Assembly (NCBI RefSeq): GCF_003863365.1
Contig: NZ_RQXT01000019.1
Location: 1-45,000, forward strand
Source of the DNA: Mesorhizobium tamadayense
GTDB taxonomy: Bacteria > Pseudomonadota > Alphaproteobacteria > Rhizobiales > Rhizobiaceae
Length of the DNA stretch: 45,000 bases
Direction: 5' to 3'
The translations under genes were made by a program, and so were the position numbers. A model generated the notes under the pieces. That model saw only the letters and a program-made list of their open reading frames with translations. It was not told the origin of the DNA and did not search any database. Shown here piece after piece: positions 32,855 through 43,647 of the stretch (positions are counted from its first letter, which is position 1; every line of letters starts with the position of its first letter).

Positions 32855-33934
32855 ATGATCAACCTGCCCCGCGACCGTATGGATCAAGTCGTCAAGCGTT
32901 TCGACATGCTCGAGGCGCAGATGTCGGCCGGGCCGTCGGCCGATACCTATGTCAAGATGGCTTCGGAATATGCCGACATCCAGGAGATGGTCGGCAAGAT
33001 CCGGGCGCTGCGCGCCGCCGAGCAGGAACAGGCCGATCTCGAAGCGATGCTCGCCGACAAGGCCACCGACGCCGACATGCGGGCGCTGGCCGAGGCCGAC
33101 CTGCCGGAGGTTGAGGAGCGCATCGAGGCGCTGCAGAAGGACATCCAGATCCTGCTTCTGCCCAAGGACGCCGCCGACGACAGGAACGCCATCCTCGAGA
33201 TCCGCGCCGGCACCGGCGGCGACGAGGCGGCCTTGTTCGCCGGCGATCTGTTTCGCATGTATGAGCGCTATGCCGCCTCGCGCGGCTGGCGTTTCGAGGT
33301 CGTTTCGGCCAGTGAAGGCGAGGTCGGCGGCTACAAGGAAGTCATCGCCTCGGTGTCAGGCAAGGGCGTTTTCGCGCATCTGAAATTCGAATCCGGCGTG
33401 CACCGCGTGCAGCGCGTGCCGGAAACCGAGGCCGGCGGGCGCATCCATACCTCGGCCGCGACGGTGGCCGTGCTGCCCGAGGCCGAGGAGGTCGATATCG
33501 ATATCCGGCCCGAGGACATCCGCATCGACACGATGCGCGCCTCCGGCTCCGGCGGCCAGCACGTCAACACCACGGATTCGGCGGTGCGCATCACCCATCT
33601 GCCGACCGGCATCATGGTGGTGCAGGCGGAGAAGTCGCAGCACCAGAACCGGGCGCGCGCCATGCAGATTTTACGCGCGCGGCTCTATGATCTGGAGCGT
33701 ACCCGGGCGGATGATGAGCGCTCGTCGTCGCGAAAATCGCAGGTCGGCTCGGGCGACCGGTCGGAACGCATCCGCACCTATAATTTCCCGCAGGGACGCG
33801 TCACCGACCACCGTATCAACCTCACCCTCTACAAGCTCGACCGGGTGATGATGGGCGAGCTTGACGAAGTTATCGACGCACTGATCGCCGACCATCAGTC
33901 GAAGCTGCTCGCCGACATGGGCATTGATGGCTGA
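32855..33934 (+). CDS. prfA: Peptide chain release factor 1
   Basis: Ends translation at UAA and UAG. The 359-residue protein has the codon-recognition motif PxT as PET (189-191) and the catalytic GGQ motif (233-235) in GSGGQHVNTTDSAVRI. It begins 9 bp after the ptsP stop and overlaps the start of prmC by 8 bp; PrmC methylates this very GGQ glutamine. Confidence 0.98.
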   Translation: MINLPRDRMDQVVKRFDMLEAQMSAGPSADTYVKMASEYADIQEMVGKIRALRAAEQEQADLEAMLADKATDADMRALAEADLPEVEERIEALQKDIQILLLPKDAADDRNAILEIRAGTGGDEAALFAGDLFRMYERYAASRGWRFEVVSASEGEVGGYKEVIASVSGKGVFAHLKFESGVHRVQRVPETEAGGRIHTSAATVAVLPEAEEVDIDIRPEDIRIDTMRASGSGGQHVNTTDSAVRITHLPTGIMVVQAEKSQHQNRARAMQILRARLYDLERTRADDERSSSRKSQVGSGDRSERIRTYNFPQGRVTDHRINLTLYKLDRVMMGELDEVIDALIADHQSKLLADMGIDG

Positions 33935-34796
33935 TCTTTTGCCCGCAGCGCTCGGGCCGCTGCTGCGCGCGGCGAGGGAGCGGCTCACCGCCGCCGGCAT
34001 CGCCGATGCAGTGCTCGATTCCAGGCTGATCGTCGAGCATTTTTCCGGCACGACCCGCGCCGATGCCATCGCCGAGCCCGGTCATCCGGTCGATGCAAAG
34101 GCTTTGGCCGCGATCGAGGCGGCCCTGAGACGTCGCGTCGCAGGCGAGCCGGTGCATCGTATCCTTGGGTATCGCGAGTTCTACGGGCTGCGGCTGTCGC
34201 TTTCGGCGGACACGCTGGAGCCGCGTCCGGACACCGAGACGCTGGTCGATGCTGTCTTGCCCTTCGCCAAGGCAACGGCCGAAAGACTTGGCGAATGCCG
34301 TATCCTCGATCTCGGCACCGGAACCGGCGCCATCGCGCTGGCGCTGCTCAGCGCGGTTCCGGCCGCGACGGCGACCGGCGTCGATATTTCCCCCGGCGCG
34401 CTGGCGACCGCCACGCGAAACGCCGAGGATCTAAGGCTCGGCGGGCGCTTCAAAGCCTTGCATTCCAACTGGTTTGAAAAAGTTTCGGGCCGATACCATG
34501 TAATTGTTGCGAACCCTCCCTATATACCCACCGGAGACATCGAAAATCTGCAGGCCGAGGTCCGCGATTTCGATCCACGCCGAGCCCTCGATGGCGGTGT
34601 GGACGGTCTGATCCCCTACAGGATCATCGCCGGAGAGGCGGAAGGGTTTCTGGAAGCACAGGGCAAGGTAGCAGTCGAGATCGGCTACACGCAGCAAAGC
34701 GAGGTCACAGCTATCTTCGCTGGAGCCGGCTACAGGCTGGTGGAGGTGCGGCGCGATCTCGGCGGAAACGACAGGGTTCTGGTGTTCGAGCGTTGA
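33927..34796 (+). CDS. prmC: Release factor glutamine methyltransferase
   Basis: Methylates the GGQ glutamine of release factors. The 289-residue protein has the SAM motif DLGTGTGAI (128-136) and the substrate-binding NPPY at 196-199. The ATG at 33927 lies inside the prfA end (ATGGCTGA). A stretch around 34480-34540 is more AT-rich than its surroundings but the frame is intact. Confidence 0.97.
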   Translation: MADLLPAALGPLLRAARERLTAAGIADAVLDSRLIVEHFSGTTRADAIAEPGHPVDAKALAAIEAALRRRVAGEPVHRILGYREFYGLRLSLSADTLEPRPDTETLVDAVLPFAKATAERLGECRILDLGTGTGAIALALLSAVPAATATGVDISPGALATATRNAEDLRLGGRFKALHSNWFEKVSGRYHVIVANPPYIPTGDIENLQAEVRDFDPRRALDGGVDGLIPYRIIAGEAEGFLEAQGKVAVEIGYTQQSEVTAIFAGAGYRLVEVRRDLGGNDRVLVFER

Positions 34797-35116
34797 AAGC
34801 GTTGAAACGCCTGATGCAGTGCGAAAAAAGCGCTTGGCAACATTAGGGAATGCAGCTAGGTTCCGGCTTGACCGGATGAGACGAAGCAGGCAGTGCTCTT
34901 AGCGATTCGGTTTTCCTTGGAAATAGCTGCCTCCTTGCGTAAACGACGCCCATGCTTCGTGCGGGAATCGTCCGGCAAGTGATGTAACCGGAACAGGATG
35001 GCACGTGGCGCCAACGCAATCGATGCGGGCGAACGCCGGTGAAAAAACGAAACGGTTGGCCGCATGAGTGCCACCGTTCGCGAAGAGTTTTAGAAAATTC
35101 ACATGAAGAGAGTCGA
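34797..35116 (+). other. Long leader region before the DUF4167 gene
   Basis: A 320-bp gene-free stretch, less GC-rich than the flanks. I find no gene and no strong hairpin with a T-run. Its length and proximity to an RNA-binding-like protein make a structured or autoregulated 5' UTR possible, but this is speculation. Confidence 0.4.
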
Positions 35117-36112
35117 ATGAGGCCACAACAGCAGAACAGGCGCATGCGCGGTCGCAACAACAATGGCGGCGGTGGCAACAACAACCGCAAGGGACCCAAT
35201 CCCCTGACGCGCAACTACGAGAGCAACGGTCCGGACGTGAAGATCCGCGGATCGGCTCAGCAGATCGCCGAAAAATACGCCACCCTAGCCCGAGACGCGC
35301 AAAGCTCCGGCGACCGGGTGATGGCGGAGAACTATCTCCAGCACGCCGAACACTACAACCGCATCATTGCCGCCGCTCAAGCGCAGATGCCGATCCAGAA
35401 CGCCCAGCAGAACCGCGACGATTTCGACGACGACCTCGATGAGGATCGCGACGAGTTCGACACCGCCGCCAATGCTGGCGAGGCGCAGGCCGCGGCGAAC
35501 GGTTCCGGGCCGCAGCCGGTGATCGAAGGCACGCCGGCCGAACTGGCCTACAACCAGGAAAACGGCCGCGACAACAACCGGCGCGACAACAACGGCCGCG
35601 ACCGGCATCGTGACCGCCGTAATGGCGGCTATGGCCAGCACGGTCAGAGTGGCCAGCGCGGCGACAATGGCCAGCGTGATGGGGGCCAGCGCGGTGAGGG
35701 CCAGCGCGGCGAGGGCCAGCGCGGCGAGCATGGCAGCCAGCAGATCGACCAGAACCGCCGCAGCGAGCCGCAGGCACAGCCGGAGGCTTCCGCCGAAGGC
35801 GGCTTCTCGGCCGAGCAGGCTCCGCTGTTCGACAGCTTCTCGCCGGCGGGTCTTGCCGCCCAGGCCGAGCGCAACGAAGCGGGCGCGGACAATGGCGGCG
35901 GGCGTCGGCAGAGACGTCCGCGTCGTGGTCGCGGCAGTGCCGAGCAGGGCAATGCCGACCAGACGGACAACCCCGCCGGTGACGCCGCGAACGACGGCAG
36001 TGATGCGGTCGTCGCCGCCACCGAAAAGGCAAGCGGGACGCCGAGCGAGAGCGGCGCCAGTGAGCCGGCAGGCGGCACCGGCGAGCCGGCTGTCGCAGAC
36101 GCAAACGACTGA
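35117..36112 (+). CDS. DUF4167 protein with low-complexity tail
   Basis: A 331-residue alphaproteobacterial protein. A basic Asn/Gly/Arg-rich start precedes the conserved DUF4167 domain (about 30-105): NPLTRNYESNGPDVKIRGSA, AEKYATLARDAQSSGD and MAENYLQHAEHYNRII. The rest is disordered-looking, with Asn/Arg/Gly and GQRGE repeats and an acidic, Ala-rich end. The composition suggests RNA binding or condensate behaviour (inference). ATG 35117 follows a GA-rich ribosome site; a terminator follows the gene. Confidence 0.9.
   Translation: MRPQQQNRRMRGRNNNGGGGNNNRKGPNPLTRNYESNGPDVKIRGSAQQIAEKYATLARDAQSSGDRVMAENYLQHAEHYNRIIAAAQAQMPIQNAQQNRDDFDDDLDEDRDEFDTAANAGEAQAAANGSGPQPVIEGTPAELAYNQENGRDNNRRDNNGRDRHRDRRNGGYGQHGQSGQRGDNGQRDGGQRGEGQRGEGQRGEHGSQQIDQNRRSEPQAQPEASAEGGFSAEQAPLFDSFSPAGLAAQAERNEAGADNGGGRRQRRPRRGRGSAEQGNADQTDNPAGDAANDGSDAVVAATEKASGTPSESGASEPAGGTGEPAVADAND
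35684..35728 (+). repeat. 15-bp tandem repeat inside the DUF4167 gene
   Basis: Three consecutive units of GGCCAGCGCGGYGAG (35684, 35699, 35714), each coding GQRGE in frame. Degenerate copies precede them from about 35635. In-frame slippage here would change the tail length without breaking the gene. Confidence 0.85.
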
Positions 36113-36135
36113 TCGGGCCCATTTCCAGGTATTCG

Positions 36136-36161
36136 AACGGCGGAGAGAAATCTCCGCCGTT
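36136..36161 (+). terminator. Rho-independent terminator after the DUF4167 gene
   Basis: AACGGCGGAGA (36136-36146), GAAA tetraloop, TCTCCGCCGTT (36151-36161): an 11-bp perfect stem followed by TTCGTTT. Confidence 0.88.
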
Positions 36162-36174
36162 TTCGTTTGCGCGC

Positions 36175-36378
36175 CTAAAGCGCGTCGCGATCTTTCAGGT
36201 TCGCTTCTGCGCCAAGCGCTTTGTTTAGGCATGTCTTTATCCCGAAAAACCGGGTCGTACTTTCGGAATACATGCTCCAAAGCGCGTCGCGCTGAAACCG
36301 ATTCAGGCGACGCGCTTTAAGTCTTGTTTTGACGCATGTCGTTCGCCCAAAACCGCTGCGCACTTTGGATGACATGCG
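36175..36378. repeat. Cluster of REP-like palindromes between DUF4167 gene and clpB
   Basis: AAAGCGCGTCGC (36279-36290) pairs with GCGACGCGCTTT (36307-36318), extended inward by CTGAA/TTCAG. GCGCGTCGCG also occurs near 36179. Flanking GCATGTC/GACATGC arms and a CCGAAAAACCGG stem surround it. The style is that of common Mesorhizobium intergenic repeats (general knowledge). Its final block (AAAACCGCTGCGCACTTTGG) resembles family B at 21298 and 43592. Confidence 0.78.
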
Positions 36379-36412
36379 GTAGAATATTCTGTGTCGACCG
36401 ATATCAAAGCGT

Positions 36413-36446
36413 CTTGAGAGACTTGGGCCCATGCACCATATCTCGG
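36413..36446 (+). promoter_or_regulatory. Possible heat-shock (RpoH) promoter of clpB
   Basis: CTTGAG (36413-36418) and CATATCTCGG (36437-36446) resemble the alphaproteobacterial sigma-32 consensus CTTG-N17-18-CYTATNTNNG, with one -10 mismatch and a spacing two bases too long. It lies 89 bp upstream of clpB, which is a heat-shock gene in most bacteria. Confidence 0.35.
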
Positions 36447-36534
36447 CTGAACAGGGCCCGGCTCGAATGAGCGGGTCCGTCACCGCAATCTGATCCGGTG
36501 CCGCAAAGCGGGCCGGTGATGGAAGGAGACAGAT

Positions 36535-39141
<2,607 letters not shown>

Positions 39142-39165
39142 TTTCGAGTAAAACAAAATACCAGC

Positions 39166-39195
39166 AGCGCGTCGCACCGGCCGGTGCGGCGCGCT
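39166..39195 (+). terminator. Terminator after clpB
   Basis: AGCGCG-T-CGCACCGG (39166-39180) and CCGGTGCG-G-CGCGCT (39181-39195) form a 15-bp stem with one T-G pair, followed by CTTGCTTTT. Confidence 0.8.
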
Positions 39196-39261
39196 CTTGC
39201 TTTTCGACAGGGCCTTATTGCAAAACCGACCTTGATCACGGTTCCCGGAAGGCCGATTCCT

Positions 39262-39621
39262 ATGAAGCTCGAGGACTACAACGGCTTCTGCGCCTCGCTG
39301 CCCGCCGCGACGCATGTCGTCCAGTGGGGCGGCGCCGATGTCTGGAAGGTCGGGGGCAAGGTGTTCGCGATCGGCGGCCACAACCGGGAGGGCCAAATCT
39401 TCGTCACCTTCAAATGCTCCGACATGGCCTTTGACGTGCTGAAGGAACAGCCGGGCTGCCGGCCCGCGCCCTATCTCGCCTCGCGCGGCATGAAATGGAT
39501 CCAGCGCCAGACAAGCCAGAGCGTGGATGATGCGGCACTAAGGGACTATCTGCGCGAAAGCCACCGCCTGGTTGTGCTGAAGCTGACGAAACTGGCACGC
39601 AGCGAACTGGGGTTAGGCTGA
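39262..39621 (+). CDS. MmcQ/YjbR-family protein
   Basis: A 119-residue protein with the MmcQ/YjbR fold pattern: LPAATHVVQWGGADVWKVGGKVFAI (in parts), TFKCSDMAFDVLKEQPGCRPAPYLA and DYLRESHRLVV. Often annotated as DNA-binding because of its CyaY-like fold; no proven function. GGAAGG lies upstream of the ATG. Confidence 0.9.
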   Translation: MKLEDYNGFCASLPAATHVVQWGGADVWKVGGKVFAIGGHNREGQIFVTFKCSDMAFDVLKEQPGCRPAPYLASRGMKWIQRQTSQSVDDAALRDYLRESHRLVVLKLTKLARSELGLG

Positions 39622-39758
39622 CATTCGATATCATTGTGAAACGCCGGAAATCCGCCATCTTCATGCCCGGTTCATGTTGGAACCTTAATTTTGGCAACTG
39701 GTTTGCTGGCGAAGGATTCGCCCGGCAAGACCTGAGTCGACCGGAGAGCCTGACCCAC

Positions 39759-41270
39759 ATGCTGCGCACGATCTTTTCCCTTTCGGCACTCGCGGCCGGG
39801 CTGGTGTCTTCCGGTGCGCTCGCGGCGCCGAGTGGAGAAGGTGCGCAGAAGACGGCTCGGCCTGCGCTGCATGGCGCGTTCGTGCTTGCCCAGGACGGCA
39901 ATATCGACATCTATTACGATGCCAGGGGCAACCGGGTTCTGGTCGATGCCGACACCGGCAAGGTCATCGCCATCCAGCCGCCGCAGACCAGGCTCGACCG
40001 CCGGGCGCTTCGCCGGCAATTGCGGATGCAGGAACTTGGGCGCGCGCCCGTCGAGGACGACGACCGCTACTATCTCGACAATCCCGACGACATGGCCCGC
40101 TTCCGCCGCAAGCAGTTGGAAGAAGAGGGCAGGGTCATTCCGCCGCCGGTGGACGACCCCTATAACGACAATTCCGTCGACGCCTATCCGCCGGCGCCAA
40201 ACGATGACGGTTTTGCCACCACCTATCCGGAGGCGCCAAATTCGGACACCATCAAGCGCCAGCCGCTGGACGAAGCATCGATCGAATCGGCGCAGCCAGG
40301 TCAGGGCGAAATGCTGCAAATCAATCCCGAGACGCAGGCCGCGCTGCCGCCGGAGATGGGCGGCAAGGCCGCCGTCGACCCGTCGCTGTCGCTCGGCGTG
40401 CGTCAGGACGTGGCGGAGCTGCAGGTGCTGCTCGACCGCGGCGGCGCTTCGCCGGGCGTCATCGACGGGCGCTTCGGCTCGAATGTCGACAAGGCCTTGG
40501 CCGCCTACAATCAGATCACCAGCAGCAATCTGAAATCGACCGACGCGGTCGGCATAAAGGCGGCGCTCGCCCAGTCGGGCGGCGACGCCTTCGCGTCCTA
40601 CACGATCACGCCCGAGGACGCGGCCGGCCCCTATGTCGCTTCGATCCCGGAAGACTACAGCCAGAAGGCCAGGCTCGACCGCATGGGCTATACCTCGGTG
40701 ACCGAGGCGCTGGCCGAACGCTTCCATATGGACGAAGGCTATCTGAAGTCGATCAACAAGGGCCTCGACTTCAATCGGCCCGGCACGATCATCAAGGTCG
40801 CCAATTTCGGCAAGCTGGTGTCGACGCCGGTTGCCCGCATCGTCGCCGACAAGGACAAGAAGGAAGTCTTCGCCTATGACGCGAGCGGCAAGCTGGTCGC
40901 GGCCTATCCCGCCACCATCGGCTCGGCCGACACGCCGTCGCCCACCGGCATACACACAGTGTCGCGCATCGCGCTCGATCCGAACTACACCTACAACCCT
41001 AGCATCAATTTCAAGCAGGGCCAGAACGACAAGATACTGACCATCCCGCCTGGGCCGAACGGTCCGGTCGGCTCGGTCTGGATCGCGCTGGACAAGCCGA
41101 CCTACGGCATCCACGGAACGCCCGATCCTTCCAAGATCGGCAAGACCGAAAGCCATGGCTGTGTGCGATTGACCAATTGGGACGCGCGCGAGCTCGCCAA
41201 TCTGGTGTCGCCTGGCGTCACCGTCGAGTTCGTCGGCGGATCGTCAGTCGATGATTTTGCGCAGCAATGA
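39759..41270 (+). CDS. L,D-transpeptidase (YkuD domain) with peptidoglycan-binding domain
   Basis: A 503-residue exported cell-wall enzyme making 3-3 crosslinks or linking proteins to peptidoglycan. The signal peptide is MLRTIFSLSALAAGLVSSGA, then a disordered Pro-rich stretch, a PG_binding_1 domain (about 212-260: DVAELQVLLDRGGASPGVID), and the YkuD domain (about 370-500) with catalytic Cys468 in ESHGCVRLTNWDA and its upstream His in YGIHGTP. Its last 27 bp overlap the end of the TMEM175-type gene on the other strand. Confidence 0.94.
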   Translation: MLRTIFSLSALAAGLVSSGALAAPSGEGAQKTARPALHGAFVLAQDGNIDIYYDARGNRVLVDADTGKVIAIQPPQTRLDRRALRRQLRMQELGRAPVEDDDRYYLDNPDDMARFRRKQLEEEGRVIPPPVDDPYNDNSVDAYPPAPNDDGFATTYPEAPNSDTIKRQPLDEASIESAQPGQGEMLQINPETQAALPPEMGGKAAVDPSLSLGVRQDVAELQVLLDRGGASPGVIDGRFGSNVDKALAAYNQITSSNLKSTDAVGIKAALAQSGGDAFASYTITPEDAAGPYVASIPEDYSQKARLDRMGYTSVTEALAERFHMDEGYLKSINKGLDFNRPGTIIKVANFGKLVSTPVARIVADKDKKEVFAYDASGKLVAAYPATIGSADTPSPTGIHTVSRIALDPNYTYNPSINFKQGQNDKILTIPPGPNGPVGSVWIALDKPTYGIHGTPDPSKIGKTESHGCVRLTNWDARELANLVSPGVTVEFVGGSSVDDFAQQ

Positions 41271-41879
41271 GCCGCGCAGCGCGGCGGCATAGATCAGCTG
41301 CACCAGCAGAATGAACCCGATGCTGAGCAACGGGGGTGATGAGGCAAAGCGCGGCGCCGATCGCCCAAAGCAACTGCGCGCTTGACGATGCGCTGATAGA
41401 CGGTGCGCCGCGTTTGCGCATCGATGTCCTGCGCCAGCATGCCGTTCCTGTTGGCATACCACCAGCTCGCGAACAGCGTCACGCCGAGCATCAGAAGGTT
41501 CAGCCAGTAGACGAGCACCGCGACGCGGAATTCGAGGAAATCGGCGAGCAGGTCGGTGGAGAAAGGCAACAGCGCGATGAAGGCGAGAAAGCAGAGATTG
41601 AGCGTTGCAAGCCGCCGGTCCGATTTTGCGATCAGCCCATGCTGCGCTTGCTGGCCGAACCAGAAGATGGTCAGCGTCAGGAAGCTCAGCGCATAGGTCA
41701 GGAAACGCGGTGCGAGCGCGAGAACCGCCGCAAGCAGCTCACTCTCCGAATGCACCGCTTCATGCGACGGCACCCTGATCTCCAGCACGATCAGGGTGAG
41801 CGCGATGGCAAAGACGCCGTCGGTTATGCCGACGATGCGTCCCGCGCCCTTCGGCCGACGGTTCGAGCGGTCGCTTCAT
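41244..41879 (-). pseudogene. TMEM175-type potassium channel family gene with frameshifts
   Basis: The family pattern is complete only if three frames are joined. The N-terminal helix GRIVGITDGVFAIALTLIVL is out of frame with the ATG at 41879. The middle (41294-41788) reads FLTYALSFLTLTIFWFGQQA and NRNGMLAQDIDAQTRRTVYQ. The C-terminus needs two more shifts near 41380 and 41335 (the latter at a CCCCC run) to give LLWAIGAALCLITP and then LLSIGFILLVQLIYAAALRG to the stop at 41244. Either a decayed gene or sequencing indels; three in 640 bp makes decay or low-quality sequence the main options. Confidence 0.8.
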
Positions 41880-42037
41880 GATCTTCCCCTTTCATTGTGC
41901 CGGAGACTTAGCACGGCTTCTGCCGTTTGCACTTGGGCCGGCATGATCCTGCCCATCCGGTCAAGTTGAATCTGGTGTCAATGACTGCAACGCTCTGGCT
42001 CGTTGTTGCGCGCGCATGGGAGGTCTAAGCAAGGGCC

Positions 42038-43591
42038 ATGAAATCTCCAGGCGAAGCCGCCGCGATTCCCCTGACCGGCTCGATCACGAACGGTACGTTC
42101 TGTCCGCAAAAGCGGCGCCGGTTCGTGCTTATCGCGGCGATCCTGGCATCGGCACTCGGCTTCATCGACGGTTCTGTCCTGGCGATCGCCATGCCGGCGC
42201 TGCGCGTCGATCTCGGCGCCAGCCTGGCCGAAGCGCAGTGGATCTCCAATGCCTACGCGCTGACATTGTCGGCGCTGATCCTGGCGGGCGGTGCCGCTGG
42301 CGACCGATTCGGCCTGCGGCGTGCATTCGTCACCGGCATCGCGCTCTTCATCGCCGCTTCGCTCGCCTGTGCGCTGGCGCCCAATCCGGCGGTGCTGATC
42401 GCGTTCCGCGCCATCCAGGGCATCGGCGCCGCCATCATGGTGCCGGGCAGCCTCGCCATCATCGCCAAGGCCTATCCGAAAAAGGAGCGCGGCCGGGCGA
42501 TCGGCATCTGGGCGGCCGCCTCCGCGCTGACCACTGCGCTTGGGCCGGTGCTGGGCGGCTTCGTGCTGTCGACCTTCGGCAACGGCGTCTGGCGCGCGAT
42601 CTTTGCCGTCAACCTGCCGCTCGGACTGGTCTCGATCTACCTGCTGCTGGCCAGGGTTCCCGCCGACGAGCCGACCGAAAAGCGCAGCCTCGACCTCGGG
42701 GGTGCGGCGCTCGCCACGCTCGCCTTCGGATCGCTGGCCTACGGGCTGACGGCGATGAACGCCGAAGGAGGAGGGATGATGTCCGGGCCGACGATCGTCG
42801 CCGGCGTGGTCCTGCTTTTCGTCTTCATCCTTTACGAGCGCCGGCGACGCGAGCCGATGATCGATCTCGGCCTGTTTCGCATCGGCGCTTTCGCCGGCGC
42901 CAATCTGGCGACCTTCTTTCTCTATTTCGCGCTGTCGGCGAACCTCTTCTACCTGCCGATGCTCCTGATCGCCGGCTGGGGACTGAACTCGGCCGAAGTC
43001 GGCTTCATCTTCCTGCCGTTGTCGGCGCTCATCGCGCTGCTGTCGGGGCCGGTCGGCCAATGGTCCGACCTGATCGGCCCGCGTCTGCCGATCGCCGTCG
43101 GCAGCCTCGTTGTCGCCATCGCCTTTGCTGGCATGGCCCTGCTCGCCAATGCCGGCATCCACCATTTCTGGACCGGCATCTTTCCGCTGATGGCCTTGAT
43201 GGGGCTCGGCATGGCGCTCGTCGTGTCGCCGCTGTCGACGGCGGTCATGACCTCGGTGGAGGACAAGGACACGGGCGCGGCGTCCGGCATCAACAACGCC
43301 GTCTCGCGCGTCGGCGGGCTGATCGCGGTGGCGGCGATGGGCTCGCTCGCGGCCTTCGTCTATGCGCGATTGACCGGCAACCCTGCCGGCATCCCCGGTT
43401 TCGGAGAGCCGCCGACAACCGGGCTCGCGGCTGATCTCGACGCATTGAGGATTGCGGCGAGCGATTTGGCTTTTGCCGCGGTCGCCGCCGTCACGGCGTT
43501 GCTTTGCCTGCTGTCGTCGATCGTCGCCTGGCTCACCGTGCCTGGCCAGGCGCTGCCCTGGCCACGGCGAAGCGACGGTTCGCGCGATTAA
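42038..43591 (+). CDS. DHA2-family (EmrB/QacA-type) MFS drug exporter
   Basis: A 517-residue, 14-helix proton antiporter. TM1 carries LGFIDGSVLAIAMPAL with the conserved Asp, motif A is GDRFGLRRAF, and motif C is GPVLGGFVLSTFG. ISNAYALTLSALILAGG and IPGFGEPP also fit. No EmrA partner or regulator is adjacent. AAGGG lies before the ATG. It ends next to the family B palindrome. Confidence 0.93.
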   Translation: MKSPGEAAAIPLTGSITNGTFCPQKRRRFVLIAAILASALGFIDGSVLAIAMPALRVDLGASLAEAQWISNAYALTLSALILAGGAAGDRFGLRRAFVTGIALFIAASLACALAPNPAVLIAFRAIQGIGAAIMVPGSLAIIAKAYPKKERGRAIGIWAAASALTTALGPVLGGFVLSTFGNGVWRAIFAVNLPLGLVSIYLLLARVPADEPTEKRSLDLGGAALATLAFGSLAYGLTAMNAEGGGMMSGPTIVAGVVLLFVFILYERRRREPMIDLGLFRIGAFAGANLATFFLYFALSANLFYLPMLLIAGWGLNSAEVGFIFLPLSALIALLSGPVGQWSDLIGPRLPIAVGSLVVAIAFAGMALLANAGIHHFWTGIFPLMALMGLGMALVVSPLSTAVMTSVEDKDTGAASGINNAVSRVGGLIAVAAMGSLAAFVYARLTGNPAGIPGFGEPPTTGLAADLDALRIAASDLAFAAVAAVTALLCLLSSIVAWLTVPGQALPWPRRSDGSRD

Positions 43592-43647
43592 AGCGGTTTT
43601 TACGCAATTCCGGGCGGAAAACCGCCACACACTTTTCCTGGAATTGC
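43592..43647. repeat. REP-like repeat, family B copy 2, between convergent stop codons
   Basis: Interlocking inverted repeats: GCGGTTTT (43593-43600) with AAAACCGC (43618-43625), and GCAATTCC (43604-43611) with GGAATTGC (43640-43647). The block GGCGGAAAACCGC is shared with 21298-21371. The 56 bp fill exactly the gap between the MFS stop (43589-43591) and the peptidase stop (43648-43650). Confidence 0.82.
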
